Positions 1 through 12,050 of a stretch of 64,000 nucleotides of DNA are shown piece by piece. The stretch covers positions 1 through 64,000 of the forward strand of contig JAFJTR010000025.1 of NCBI GenBank assembly GCA_022559985.1, written 5' to 3'. How positions within the stretch are numbered: the first letter of the stretch is position 1; every line of letters begins with the position of its first letter. The position numbers and the translations under genes were made by a program. A model generated the notes under the pieces. That model was not told the DNA's origin, ran no database searches, and saw nothing but the letters and a program-made list of their open reading frames with translations. Source of the DNA: Parastagonospora avenae f. sp. tritici 18332-5. Taxonomy: Eukaryota; Ascomycota; Dothideomycetes; Pleosporales; Phaeosphaeriaceae.

Positions 1-994
1 AAGTTTGTTGTTTGGGCCGGCAAGGAGCTAGTCACTAGCTCCCGGCGCTAGTCCCATTTTAGGGTGAGAGCGTGGGTTCGAACTTGAGTTCCATCACAAT
101 CCTATCTATCAAATTTCACAACACTAAGCTTGCTTGGGCAGTTAGTTTCCGCTAACACTAGCGCGGGGGACAAATCTCGAAGGGGGGACAAATCACGCCA
201 GCCCTCCATGATTGTCATGATGCACCAAAATCCTGTAATTGATGGAATTCGGCACACAGCACAGCTGAATTCAGAAGATTAACTTGACTTTGACAGACGG
301 CGACGGGTGTAGATGTTGTTGAAGTCGTGCACATGAGCTAGAAGACGCGTGGGCGAAGACTTGCAGAAGCGATCCGGATGGCAGCGAGACACGGTCGCGT
401 CATTGTCGTACATCTCCAGACTCGCCGTTGGATGCACAAGAGAGTGCTCTGTGTTGGAGGTTCGCTGCTACCGCATTGTGCCAACTCATTGACGCGGGGG
501 GAGTTATCGACGGGTTGAACATCAAAAATTAATATGGGTGTGGGAAACTAACTTTGACTATAGAGAGATGCGCGCAGAAGATAAGAGTCTTTGCCTTCCT
601 TTAGCAGACTTGTTCATCAGATCTCCGTTGCAATGCAGCACTTTTAAGCTACCTCTTCTTTTACGCTTAACACGTCATAGTGTCAGGAGCAGCAGTATTT
701 AAATCACTAGGCGGTAAGTCTAGCACGTCGATACCTCCCCCAGCGTCGATAACTGGGCACAATGCGGTTCTCTATGGTAAAAAGCCGACATTTCGTCGAA
801 CGCGGCAGCAAAGTCATATGTGCGACCGCCGAGGCTGTGTGATAATTACTTCCCGGTATAAGAGTCGCGGCATACTCAGCGCACGCAAGAACGCGTTGGA
901 ACAAACAAAACACGTCGCACCTCCTCACAGCAAAGCAGAGCCCATTAGCTCCTCGTTTTTTTCCACTTCTCTGCTGTTTCAATCTTTGAAGACG
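1..994. other. Left-edge non-coding stretch with a hairpin and a tRNA-like B-box
   Basis: No gene is supported before the glycosylase start at 995. At 24-42 there is a perfect 8-bp inverted repeat with a 3-nt loop (ggagctag / ctagctcc). At 75-83 the string ggttcgaac resembles a pol III B-box, but no cloverleaf could be folded around it. The last 60 bases before 995 are pyrimidine-rich, as expected of a leader. Confidence 0.5.
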
Positions 995-1945
995 ATGACG
1001 CGCTCAATGAGGGCCGGCGCTGAGCACGCACTTTCCGAGATCACAGAAGCTTCAACAGCAGCAACAACGACATCATTCAGTGACAAGATCAGCAAGTTCC
1101 AATACTCCAATGGAAACCCATCGTCGAAAAATGGTACTGCCGAGCCAGAGCGTCCTCAACGTGCAGCCAAACGTGCAGCCAAACGTGCAGCCAAACGTGC
1201 GGGGCCTGCAGAGCCAGATGCCGTCACAACAGCATCCACGCCCTCTGCACGACCAAAAAAGAAGCGCGCATCTAGCCAATATGCAGGTGTATCGAAATAT
1301 GCCCACTTATCGCCATTAGTCGACATCCTAGAGCCAAACTTAGTCTGCGTCTTCGTCGGTACAAATCCTGGCGTGCAGACTGCAACTGCAGGTCATGCCT
1401 ACGCGCACCCGTCGAATCACTTTTGGAGGCTACTTCATTCTTCAGGCCTTACTGATCGCCGGCTTAAGCCAGAGGAAGATCGTAGTCTACCTGCGCTGTA
1501 CTGCATGGGGAACACCAACATCGTCGACCGCCCATCGAAGAACGCAGCGGAGCTGTCGAAGGAGGAAATGGCTGCGGGTACCGCGAATCTTGATGCAAAG
1601 TTCTTGAAGTACAAGCCTGAAGCGGTGTGTATTGTTGGGAAAGGTATATGGGAGTCGATATGGCGTTATCGGTATGGCACGAACATGGCCAAGGCGGACT
1701 TCATGTATGGATGGCAGGATGAAAAGCACAATATGGGCAAGAGTGTGGATGAAGAAACCGACGCCAACGGCGAGGTCTGGAACGGCACGCGGGTTTTCGT
1801 TACGACAAGCACAAGTGGTCTCGCAGCAAGCCTGAGCCCAGCGGAGAAACTAGCGATATGGAAGCCATTTGGAGAATGGGTGCAGAAGAGAAGGGAGGAG
1901 AGAGGTTTTATCCCCAGATCATCGGATGCGCCGGAAGCATCGTGA
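995..1945 (+). CDS. G/T(U) mismatch-specific uracil/thymine DNA glycosylase (TDG/Mug family)
   Basis: A single-exon gene of 316 residues. It removes uracil or thymine opposite guanine, starting base-excision repair in the nucleus. The core begins near residue 108. It shows the family motif GTNPG at 122-126, whose Asn (N124) matches the catalytic Asn of the Mug GINPG motif, and a late TTSTSGLAASLS segment matching the second active-site loop (SGL). Before the core is a basic, disordered N-terminus with three AAKR units and a KKKR stretch that could serve as nuclear localization signals. I chose the ATG at 995 because the frame stays open upstream only through non-ATG codons and one ATG at 820, and the sequence just before 995 is a typical pyrimidine-rich leader. 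Family assignment is firm; the exact start is less so. Confidence 0.9.
   Translation: MTRSMRAGAEHALSEITEASTAATTTSFSDKISKFQYSNGNPSSKNGTAEPERPQRAAKRAAKRAAKRAGPAEPDAVTTASTPSARPKKKRASSQYAGVSKYAHLSPLVDILEPNLVCVFVGTNPGVQTATAGHAYAHPSNHFWRLLHSSGLTDRRLKPEEDRSLPALYCMGNTNIVDRPSKNAAELSKEEMAAGTANLDAKFLKYKPEAVCIVGKGIWESIWRYRYGTNMAKADFMYGWQDEKHNMGKSVDEETDANGEVWNGTRVFVTTSTSGLAASLSPAEKLAIWKPFGEWVQKRREERGFIPRSSDAPEAS
1160..1200 (+). repeat. Coding tandem repeat, 12 bp x 3.4
   Basis: Three perfect copies of cgtgcagccaaa followed by cgtgc, encoding the AAKR repeats in the N-terminal tail of the glycosylase. Copy number may vary between strains and would change the charge of the tail without shifting frame. Confidence 0.9.
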
Positions 1946-2970
1946 AAACCAGGTATCCAGGGGGTCACACTTGCGGTCAAACCCATGATTCGCAGCATCC
2001 GAAGAGCACGAAATCAGCACTTCACCTGTCAAATTTCGGCCCTGAACGACACCTTCTCGCCCAGCCCGTATGAAGTTCAGCGTTTCCTTGCCAATGGTGC
2101 CGGATAGGCCCGCGAAGACAGCACCGCCTCAACGCTCCTGCGCGAATCGAAAGCCACCGCGTATAAGCAGCCACACTTGAAGCGAGGTCAGCAAACAAAC
2201 AATAAATGCCTCAGGACCGACTAGTTATAGCATGTACTCCCGACAATGGAAATTACACTGCTCACAGCCACATTCATGAACCCTGGTCCTCAAGGGCCCC
2301 ACTCGTATCCCAAGCGCCACAACTATGCCACACACGCCTTAGCGCCCGGAAGACCGGCACTCTTGCATGGCTTGAGTGAACCTACTCCATGCTCGACGTT
2401 TATGCAGGTTGAAGATGTGGTCACATAAAGGAGTGTACATGAAAGCGCAATGTCGGGCTTGCAAGATGAGTAATGGCCATCATCTAGCGACAATTCCTCG
2501 CACTGGTGTAAATTTGCAGGTGAAGACTTTCTCAGGTGAAGACCATGCATGCGCCTCACCCCAATACTAAGAAGCAAAAGCACGCACACGCGTATCCAAC
2601 AGGGGTACATGCAGTCCACGTTTCCACGTTAGCGCATCACACCGGCCACACTTTCTGTGGCGCCTTACCGCATCTCCTCGCAAAGAAGTTCCGTTGTTCA
2701 GCGCGTTGACGCATGCACCCAATGCGCCCTTTTCCCAGGAGTCCGACATGGTGCCGGAAAGCCGAGACGCGTGTGTTTTAAAGCGACCGTTTGTGAGCCA
2801 CAAGTTCACATTGACATCTGCCACAGTCCTTCTGCCACACTTGCACCTGCCACTGCGAACTCGACATCACCAGCCACGTCTAACGCTTAAGTCAACCTCA
2901 ACTGAGGCGTCGTATCACCACCACATATCCTCTCGACAAGAGATCTCCCACTCTATCTCGTCTAACAAAA
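1946..2970. other. Intergenic, no gene seen
   Basis: Short open frames on both strands lack recognizable domains or leader context. The last 60 bases are A/C/T-rich and form the probable leader of the gene at 2971. Confidence 0.6.
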
Positions 2971-3310
2971 ATGTCATATGCCCAACCAAACCAGGGCTAC
3001 TACGCCCAACCACCACCGCAAGGTTACCCTCCTCAAGGCTATCCACCACAACAAGTACGTTTCCCTTCCTCAACCCATACCTCTGTCTCTTGGATCTAAC
3101 ACGCCGCAGATGCAATACGCCCAGGCCCCGCCCCCGCCAGCCGAAGAACCTAAGAAAGACCGGGGATGTCTGGCAGCTTGGTGAGTTTAATCCATTTTTT
3201 CCAGTGCGGGCAGTAGCTAATGGGATTGAAGTTTGGCGACCTTGTGCTGCTGTTGGCTGTGCGGCGAGACGTGCGAATGTTGTTTGGATTGTTTTGATTG
3301 TTGCTGTTAA
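2971..3310 (+). CDS. Small Cys-rich tail protein (CYSTM type), 3 exons
   Basis: Exons 2971-3054, 3110-3180 and 3232-3310 join to a 77-residue protein. The first exon is a Pro/Gln/Gly/Tyr repeat tail (YPPQG units). The last two give KKDRGCLAACLATLCCCW followed by alternating Cys pairs up to a CCC end at the stop (3308-3310). This layout is the CYSTM design: a disordered PQGY tail plus a short palmitoylation-prone Cys-rich membrane segment. Such proteins are linked to stress tolerance at the plasma membrane. Introns are 55 and 51 bp with GT-AG ends. The splice into 3232 was chosen because it alone continues the Cys-rich frame to a stop. An unspliced reading gives a spurious long frame without cysteines. 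The neighbouring WW gene is convergent and also has YPPQG repeats. Confidence 0.8.
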
Positions 3311-3603
3311 GGAGGGGTGGGATGTGTTGCATGGTGGTGTCAAGATAGGACGGTATGGGACGCAACGTTCTTTTGAATCGATATTTCTTATTGCGTGTTT
3401 ATATATCTTTTGTCTTGGTTGAGAAATTGGAAGTGTTGTGGCTACGCCAATCGGTTCATTCATTCCATTTGTTCCTGTATGACACATCTCCAAACTGCCT
3501 ATCACCCTGTCGCAATATCCTCGTTACTAATATGAAACTTCATGCATTTATGAAAAGATAGAAGTCGCTACGCAAGGCCGTTGTATTCATCGCTTCTTCT
3601 CGC

Positions 3604-4668
3604 CTAATCAGAGCCATACGCCTCCTCCAACTCCTCCTCATACTCCTGCTGCGCCTCGATCAGCTCCTGGCGCTTCTCCTCCAGACTCTCGCGATCAGAG
3701 CTGGAAATTGACGAGCCGTCCGCATCATGCGTAGGCACAGGTGGTGGATACGTGGACGCAGCGTATGGATCCTGGGCGGCGTATGGGTCCTGATAAGGTG
3801 CTGCGGGAGGAGCTCCATACGCGGCGGCTGGCGCAGCGGCGGCAGCAGGTGCAGCAGCATGGGACGAGGATTTATTGTCGTCTTCGGCTGGGGGTTATTA
3901 GCATCGTCTATTTCAACAAGTGATACGAGGGATATGTACTCAATTCATGGCCGATCCAGGCGCCAGCAGCGATACCGCCGATACCAGCTGCCGCGAGCAT
4001 GGCAGTCGAGTGACCGTCCTTGTCCTTCTTCTTTTCTTTTTCGTTTGTCGCGGCGCCGGAGGGGGTGTAGTCGTGTCCTTGGTGGCCGTTGGTGTTGCCG
4101 AAGAGGGCGCGCTCGTCGTGGCCGCCAGGCGCTTGGTAAGGTGCACCCGTTGGTGGTGGCGCGTAGGGACCCGGAGGTAGATTGGCGGGAGGGTCCCATT
4201 GCGTACGGCCAGTGGCCTGTTCGACGTAGTACCATCGTTGGCTGTTTTGGTCCCATTGCTGGACCCAACCGGGAGGCATTGGCGGTGGTGCGCCCATTGG
4301 TGCTGGTGGACCGATTGGAGTTGGTGCCTGGCCATAGGGCTGTTGCTGTGGGTAGCCTTGACTTTGTGGCGGGTATCCTTGCCCCTGAGGAGGATATCCT
4401 TGACCCTGTGGTGGGTAGCCTTGACCCTGTGGAGGATATTGATGTTGTTGGGGAGGATGACCACCTGCAGGGGCGCCCTGACCATAGAACGAGTCCGACG
4501 CCCCACGCTCGGCAGGTGCACCGTGAGATGAGTCTTTGAGTGGCTCTTTTTTTCATATTAACTACAGGTTACAGCGAAGAATGGAGTCTTCTCACCTTCA
4601 GGCTTCTTCTCAGGCTTCTTGTCATCGTCGTCAAGCAGCTCCTTCATCTTCTTCTTCAGGAAGTCCAT
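3604..4668 (-). CDS. WW-domain protein with PQGYPP repeats, 3 exons
   Basis: Exons (minus strand) 4668-4596, 4545-3940 and 3887-3604 make 320 residues. It starts MDFLKKKMKELLDDDDKKPE, a charged N-terminal helix. Next come about five QGYPPQ units and then one WW domain with PPGWVQQWDQ, the YY pair and a final QWDPP, so both signature Trp and the closing Pro are present. WW domains bind proline-rich partners such as PPxY. After it lies a Gly/Ala-rich hydrophobic stretch (MLAAAGIGGIAAGAWIGHEL), which could sit in a membrane, and a Glu-rich coiled-coil-like end (about 30 residues). The 50- and 52-bp introns are needed: an in-frame TGA lies just before exon 2 and the frame changes after GHEL. The function in the cell is not known. 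Confidence 0.85.
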
Positions 4669-6706
4669 GGTCGATTCCTGTTTTGTAACACGAAGCGACT
4701 TGCCTGCGGATGGAGTTTTATGTTGTGTGCTAGGAAGGGAAAGCAGAAGTCGATGTGCTCCTGTGCTGAGCTGGGCGCACGGCAACCTTTAAAGCGGACG
4801 ACATGCACACGGCGGGGCATCGGAAACACTGGGGATGTCCGGGATCATTCACCCCGCTGCTGTTAAATTGCTCAGTTTGTACGCCCTTGGCGAGGTGGAC
4901 GTTCCGTCACGCAGAGGGGCAGTGGAGGCCGTTGGATGGTAAGAGGACGGAATTAGTGGGGTTCGGGGACGGGGTTTGATGCTTCTGGCGACTAGCAAGA
5001 GCTTCAGACCGTGTGGATATGGAGACGTAGCGCTTGGCAGGGTATGGAAGTCATGTTGGGATACTAAGCAGGATCAGTCTGATGGTGTATGTACTGATTA
5101 CTTCATCTGTGGAGAAACAGTGAACCCGCATCAACGCAGACTTGTTCGTGAACGAAGATGCGCTGAGAAGACGGATCAGACGGCTACAGATATGCCTTGG
5201 CGGTATGTACATGCCCAGTTGGGAGTTTGTGACATGACATGCTCGTACAATATTGACAGGCGGTGGTGATAGTGGCTGGTTAGCGGCATGCGCCATTTTC
5301 TGCTCAGCCACGAGTCAAAACATCCCTGACACACCTGCAGGCGGGGCTTTGCGGATGCGCGATAACGCGAACATGGTCAGCAAAGTGGCTGAGGAATTCG
5401 GACATTCAGTGATGCTTGCTAAAGTGCGCAATGTGAAGACCGCGTAAAAAAGTTTGGCATGGGATGAATGGTGGTGATCAGATTGATGAACTGGTGAGAT
5501 TGGTGATACGCGAAAGGGATGGGCAGTATGCAGGCGGAGTCGGCGCGGTGCGATAGAGGAAACAATAGCGAGCAGATATTGAGAGACAGTAAGAGAAGTG
5601 TGTGGTGATGACATCGAAGGTGGAGGGTGTCGCTCCGCGCAATTCCAAGGTTGATCTTAGATGGATTGCAAAGAGAAGTCACGACATTCCCAGAATTTTG
5701 CCGTTACTGGAGCAAATTATTTTTCGTGCGAGAAGAGGCATATATCGAGTCCTGAATCGATATAAGGTAATGTTGTATCGCCGTGTTCATGGTGGGTAAG
5801 TTGTGTAATGAAGTCACGTGACGCACTAGGGTGTGCAAAGAGGAAGCCCTGGAGCGGCTGCGGGAGCGGGTAACCCCACCTCTACAAAGGGAGCATCCCA
5901 CCACCCATCTGACGAGTAATCAATGGATCCCTATCTTGCTGTCGTGAAAGTTGATCACGCTCTGCAGGAAGAACAGAAACATGTCAACGGTGGAGAATAA
6001 TAAACAAGCACGCATGCGGTCGCCCGACTCGCGAGCGCAATGAGTCGAAGAAGGTCTAGAACGTGGCTAGACGTGTGACGTAGTGAGTCTTCCTGGTTGG
6101 GGCGGAACCTTCACCCTCCTCTCCCACCAGCCATGAGCGGAAGGGGCGGTAATGTGTAGCGAATCGATAGACGCGACGTCATCGGTGCCAATATGGGATA
6201 TGAGAGCAGAAGCAAGTGCGGAGTTTGTGTGCAATCACGGCAGGCGCTGGACGAGGGATGTGCGGCTGAAGATGGAGGGGCGGCAGCCAAGGGTAGGCAA
6301 TTCCCAGATCTCGATGGTGTTTCATGCCAAACATCGTCCAAATGCTCCCTTGTGCAAAAGCCCGATGCATACTCGAACTCAAGACTAGGAACTGGCGTGC
6401 GTGCGTCAGACACGACACGACCGATGCCCCTCTGCTTTCCCTTTCCCATGCACGCCAAAGCCTGTTCCAATCGCGGTAGCAGTCGGATGTTCTGACCGCC
6501 CTCGCTGCGGCCATTGGTGGTCGTGCCTGGCACTTAGTCTAGCGTCATCGCCGTGGAATCGGAATCGCGACTCTCAGCACTGTGTCGGCGGCAATACGGT
6601 CGCCGCGTGCGAAGACAACAGTCCACACGCCTGCTGTTCCTGACTGACCAGGGCATGCGCTGCGCTGATCATCTTCTGCCGAATATCGCCCAGGCATCTG
6701 AGATCT
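4669..6706. other. Intergenic, probable long promoter region of the kinase
   Basis: About 2 kb with only short, mutually overlapping open frames on both strands. None has domain motifs, plausible splice structure or a leader. It separates the divergent WW and histidine kinase genes. Confidence 0.55.
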
Positions 6707-9700
6707 ATGCCCCCATCGCAGCCGCCGTCCATCTTTGCGAACCACGCGGCCACGAACCCACCCAGGACGAGCTCTACAGGCACACCGGCCCCCGTCACAC
6801 CGCTCGAGCGCCCACGGCGTCTGCTGCAGACTCCGCCCGCTACATGGACGCCAGCCCTACGCCTTGACCTCAGCGATCCCATCTCGCCGCCGCTTCTTTT
6901 TGCCCGCAGTGGGGGAACTGGTGGTGGTAGTAGTAGCAGTAGCAGTAAAGCTGCCCCCCAGACACCGCCCGCCATTGCTGGGAAGAAGAGGCCAGCGCCC
7001 CCCGTGCTCGAATACAACCCCGCCCCGGCCAGCGAACCCTTGCACAAGCGCCGACGCGTCCACACGCGCGCCCGACACTCGCTCGACAGCGGCCACTTCA
7101 GCGTCTCCAAGAGCGCCCACGCCCACTTCCCCGTCGGCGGCCGCCAGCCACCGTCGCCGCTGTTCTTCAGCGCGTGCAGTCCGCGCCCGCACCTGCCTGC
7201 GCGCTTCTCCAGCTCCGAGGCCGCCGCGAGGATGCTCAGCAAGGCCCATGGCGACGAGGGCGGCATCAAGACGGTTACGCTCGCCCGGGGCACCTTCAAT
7301 GGCCTGAGCCCGCCAGGCCCCACCAGCATCGCCAGCGGCAGGAGTAGTGACCGGTCGAGCCTGCCTCCGGCTGCATCGCCAGAGGCCCGCGACCGCACCG
7401 ACCCGCTTAGGCTGCTGGGCTCCGTCGGCATCGTCGAGCTCCTGGAGCAGGAGACGCGACCGACCTTCATCCTAGACATTGGCGATAGCGTAAACTACTC
7501 GCCCCGCTTCTCGGCGCTCAAGATACTCTTTGCGAACACGGCTCTGCGCTCCAGCGCATCTACCTGGGCATTGGTGGCAGGAAGGTGCTCAGAACACGAA
7601 GAACACGACGCCACTGCGCTTACAGCCACGCAGTTCCGGAACTGGCTGCTGAGCCCCATCCAGGGCGACACTCCAGTCGCCAATCCCTCGCCTGTCAAGC
7701 ATGGCGGTGTGATATGGTCGTCTTACACGTTGCGGAAACGACTGCGCGTCGTGTCCGGAGCTGTGCCCACACATGCTACTGCTAGCATCACCCCCGCCAG
7801 TGACGCCCCCGACTTCCCCGTTCCCTCAACCTCATCTACAGACTTGCCTTCTGGCAACAGTATAATAGTGTCGTCCGCCTCTGCCCAACAGAAAGAGCCC
7901 CAAGATTACTTCGGCAGTACCAGCCCCAGTGTTGCATCACTACGGGAGCATACTCCTCCCACAGCCGCACGACGCGCTCAAAACAGCAGCGCCGTCGTCT
8001 CCCCGCGGGATGTTAGTGGCATATTCCAGAGATCAGCGGACATAACTCTGCCCTCGGCAGAAAACTCTGCTTCTTTCAACAATGAGTGCGTGCTTCGAGC
8101 TCAACGTGCAGGCGGTGTTGACGCATTTCACAGCGACCCAAACAGTTCCCAAGATCACGACATGGGTTTCTTTGACTGGACGAGGTTGCCTTTGTCCGCA
8201 TCCCTACCGCGACATATCCAATTCGCGCGTTCAATAGACTGGCCCTCGACCCCTCTCGGCCCTATCGAATACTGGTCTAATGATTTGCGCGCCATGTGCA
8301 ATTTGATCATGTGGGTTTTCAGTCGCATCTCGTGCTCTCACTATGCATATCTGACCTTTTCACAGGGCGAGTCCTCATCCAGCGGCCATGTACTGGGGCG
8401 ACGAACTCGTTGCAATCTACAATGAGGCTTATATCGGTATTGTTCCTCACCTTTCACTCTTCATGTCCTTGCTAATGCTCTGAAAGGCCTCGCTGGCCAA
8501 AAGCATCCAGCTTTGATGGGTCAAAGTTACAAGGTCGCGTGGGCCGAAATCTGGGACGAGGTTAAAGACGTCTTTGCAAATGCTCGGATGACTGGACAAG
8601 CGACTATGAAGGATGACGACTGCCTTTTCATGAAGCGCAGTGGATTTCTTGAGGAGACTTACTTCTCCTGGTCCATCATTCCAATGGTTGGTGAGGATGG
8701 CACCGTCATGGGACTCTACAATCCAGCTTTCGAGAAGACGAGGAGGAAGATCGCCGAACGACGAATGCTGACCCTCCGCGAGGTTGGCGAAAACACGGCC
8801 ATTGCTCGAGACATCAAAGGCTTCTGGGACCAGGTGTTGATAGCCCTGACCGAAAACGAATTCGACACGCCTTTTGTCCTACTTTACTCCGTTTCTGATG
8901 AGAATGATAGTGATTCTTCTTCGCTATATTCTAATAGTCTTCTTGGGGCAAAGCAATGCTACCTCGAAGGGTCTCTAGGCGCTCCGACTGGTCACCCAGC
9001 TGCGCCAGAGCAGATTGATCTCAAGGAAGGAAATGAGGGTTTTGGTCCTGTTTTCCGCGAGGTCATGAAGACTGACAAACCAGTCGTGGTCAGCATCGGG
9101 TCCGGCGATCTCCCACAGGCCATGATGGAAGGTCTTGACTGGCGAGGCTTCGGGGACCCGTGTCGAGACGTTGTCATCTGCCCAATCCATCCAACTACTG
9201 GCGACACAATACTAGGCTTTCTCGTCCTCGGCATAAATCCAAGGAGACCGTATGACGACGACTACAATCTTTTTATCCAACTTCTCAGTAGGCAGCTAGC
9301 GACATCGCTGGCGTCCGTTGTCCTTTTTGAGGAAGAGATACGCAGGGGCCAAAAGGCGGCAAAACTTGCGGCAGAGGACCGATTCAATCTGTCTGAACAA
9401 CTTGCCGCTCGCACACAGGAAGCAAAAGAAAGTGAGACGAGATTTACGCGAATGGCCGAGTACTCGCCCGCAGGACTGTTCATCGCTGATCATGCCGGGA
9501 GGATAACATACTGTAACGACACTTGGTTTGAAATCTCAAGAGTACCCAAAGAGCGAGATAAAACGGACAGATGGATTGACTACGTCAAGGAAGAAGACCA
9601 AAGTCTCATTAAAGACCACTGGCGGAAGTTGGTCGACAATGCTGCCGCCATTAACGTCGAGTTCAGGTTCAAAGCGCCATGGGAGGATCGCAATCGCAAC

Positions 9701-11509
9701 AACGGAGATACGTGGGTACTCTTTTCTGCATTCCCTGAAAAGGACGAGAGTGGCCAGCTCAAGAGTGTGTTTGGAAGCATTACCAATATCAGCCCCCAGA
9801 AATGGGCCGAAGGATTCCAAAAGCGCAAGATGGAGGAGGCTGTGGAACTCAAACGGCAACAGGAGAACTTTATCGACATCACGAGTCACGAAATGCGGAA
9901 TCCGTTGAGCGCGATTCTGCAATGCGCTGACGAGATATCCACCACGCTTAGCGACTTCAGAGCCACTGGCTCCCGAACCATAGCCGACAACATCGTTTCG
10001 GACTCGATCGATGCAGCGCAGACCATTGCGCTCTGCGCCCAGCATCAAAAGAGAATTGTTGATGATGTTCTCACGCTGTCCAAACTCGACAGCGCAATGT
10101 TGATGGTATGTTTGTTCTCGAAGAATATTCTGGACAGTTCTAACAATATTTGTAGGTCACGCCAGTGGATGCGCAGCCATTGCAGGTCGTCCAACGCGCA
10201 TTGAAGATGTTTGAAGGCGAAGTCCAAACAGCCGGTATCGAGATGCAGTTCGTGCTGACGGACTCATTCAAGAAATTGAATGTTGACTGGGTCAAGATTG
10301 ACCCTTCGCGTGTGCTACAGGTATGCCGTGTACACCTACTTTACCGTTCAAGCTAATCGCGAATAGGTTCTTATCAACTTGACAACAAACGCGATCAAGT
10401 TTACCACGACCGAAGAGACGCGAATCATCAAGGTCATACTTTCAGCATCTCGTGCCCGACCATCGACGAGCGCGTTGCCTTGTGTCAGCTACTTTCCTAT
10501 GCGCGCAAAGCGCATGGACCAGACTCTTGGGCCTGATTGGGGCGAGGGTGAGGAGATCTATATCGAGTTCGCGGTCCAAGACACCGGGCGTGGCTTAAGC
10601 CCTGAGGAACTCAAAGTCCTGTTCCAGCGGTTCCAACAAGCCAGTCCAAGAACACACGTGCAGTACGGCGGCTCGGGCCTGGGGTTATTCATTTCGCGAG
10701 AATTGACTGAGCTTCAAGGCGGTGAGATCGGCGTGTCTTCTCAAGCAGGCAAGGGCAGTACATTCGCGTTCTACGTCAAATGCCGTCGGAGTCAAGAACC
10801 GAGTGAGGCCGTCGAGGGTGCAACGGGAATATCACTCGCTCGAAAGTCATCTACCACCAAAGACAAGGAACGTCTGGTCGAACCACCCAAGATCAAGGAC
10901 TTCGCCGCCATCCCAGAGAAGACAAAAGCGGCCGCCAAGACTGCACCACAAAATTCCGATCTGCGGGTCCTCATCGTGGAAGACAATCTGGGTATGCTAC
11001 CTTTCATGTACCCATCATTTCCATGCTAATCATCCACCCCAGTCAACCAAAAAGTTCTCCAACGCCAGCTCCACAACCACGGCATCGCAACCAAAGTCGC
11101 CAACCATGGCGGCGAAGCCCTCGATATCCTCAAAACATCCACATACTGGAAAGCCGCGCCGCCCGGCGCCGCCAACCTCGGCGTCGTGCTTATGGACAAG
11201 GAAATGCCCGTCATGGACGGCCTGCAATGCACGAGTAAAATACGGGAGATGGAAAAAGCTGGCGAGTTTAAATGCCATATTCCGATCATTGCGGTCACGG
11301 CGAACGCGAGGAGTGAGCAGATTGCGACGCTGCTTGCGGCAGGCATGGATGATGTTGTCAGTAAGCCATTCAGGATTGGCGAACTGATTCCGAAGATTGA
11401 GGAGTTGGCCGGGAGGTATCCGAGTGGTATCGATCTCAAGGAGCCGTTGGGGTTAGTGGTGCCTAGTAAGCAAGCGAAAGCGAAGGGGGCTGTACAGCGG
11501 AAGATGTAG
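6707..11509 (+). CDS. Hybrid histidine kinase with GAF, PAS, HisKA/HATPase and receiver domains, 6 exons
   Basis: Exons 6707-8310, 8366-8436, 8487-10105, 10156-10320, 10367-10991 and 11043-11509 give 1516 residues. The first ~500 residues are Ser/Pro-rich and variable. A PAS-like segment (about 520-650, containing MYWGDELVAIYNEAY) follows, then a GAF-like region (about 670-840), then a PAS domain (about 877-997). The kinase core has the H box SHEMRNPLSA with phospho-His H1026, N box LINLTTNAIKF, G1 DTGRGL and G2 GGSGLGLF. The C-terminal receiver has VLIVEDN, the phospho-acceptor D1413 in LMDKEMPVMDG, and the conserved Thr (AVTANA) and Lys (VSKPF). No membrane helix is seen, so a soluble sensor is likely. 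It should pass phosphate to a phosphotransfer (Ypd1-type) protein and on to response regulators. The sensed signal is unknown. The intron at 8311 was placed by continuity of the PAS motif. Confidence 0.92.
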
Positions 11510-12050
11510 ATTAGTAAGGTGTCATTGTTATCGCATGCGCTTGTTGTAGAGCGGGCGGGCGTGCTTTGGTATTTGTTTGAGCGAGCATTTTTGTATAGGG
11601 ATGGGGCGAAAAGCATCAATACGCGATACGCGATACGCATTGCGAGAGAGGATACGGATACCCTTGGTCTGGGCAACGGATGGATCTGGCATGCTGCAAT
11701 GAAGAGTTGATATTATGAGTATTCTTCGATCATATCAAACTACGTACTTTGAAGTGGTGAGTCCTTGCTGAAATTTTGTACACGACTTGAAAATCTGCAT
11801 TTGAGCCTACTTGAGCGGTTTCGGAACTGTAGCTAGGTGCATGTGTATAGTGCCGACACATTTGAACAAGCGTTGAACGCAGCAAGGTTGCTGTTCATTC
11901 CAATATTAGGCACAGTCCGTGCGCGGGACGTTGGGGGCCTTGGGTGGATGATCCACTCCAACCATATAAGATCCGCGTCAGGGCATTCAACTCAAAATTC
12001 CATCCTCTCGAGCACGCAACATTCACGATTAATTGATTCATTACCTCAAG
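11510..12050. other. Intergenic
   Basis: Holds the kinase 3' end and the promoter of the F-box-like gene. A TATA-like catataag sits at about 11964-11971, roughly 80 bases before the ATG at 12051. No gene seen. Confidence 0.55.

Noticed and set aside
1..110. Possible tRNA gene around ggttcgaac
   Set aside because: T-arm, anticodon arm and acceptor stem cannot be paired; kept only as a B-box-like finding.
2694..3422. 242-codon plus-strand frame
   Set aside because: It is the wrong frame over the CYSTM-type gene; the spliced Cys-rich reading explains the region better.
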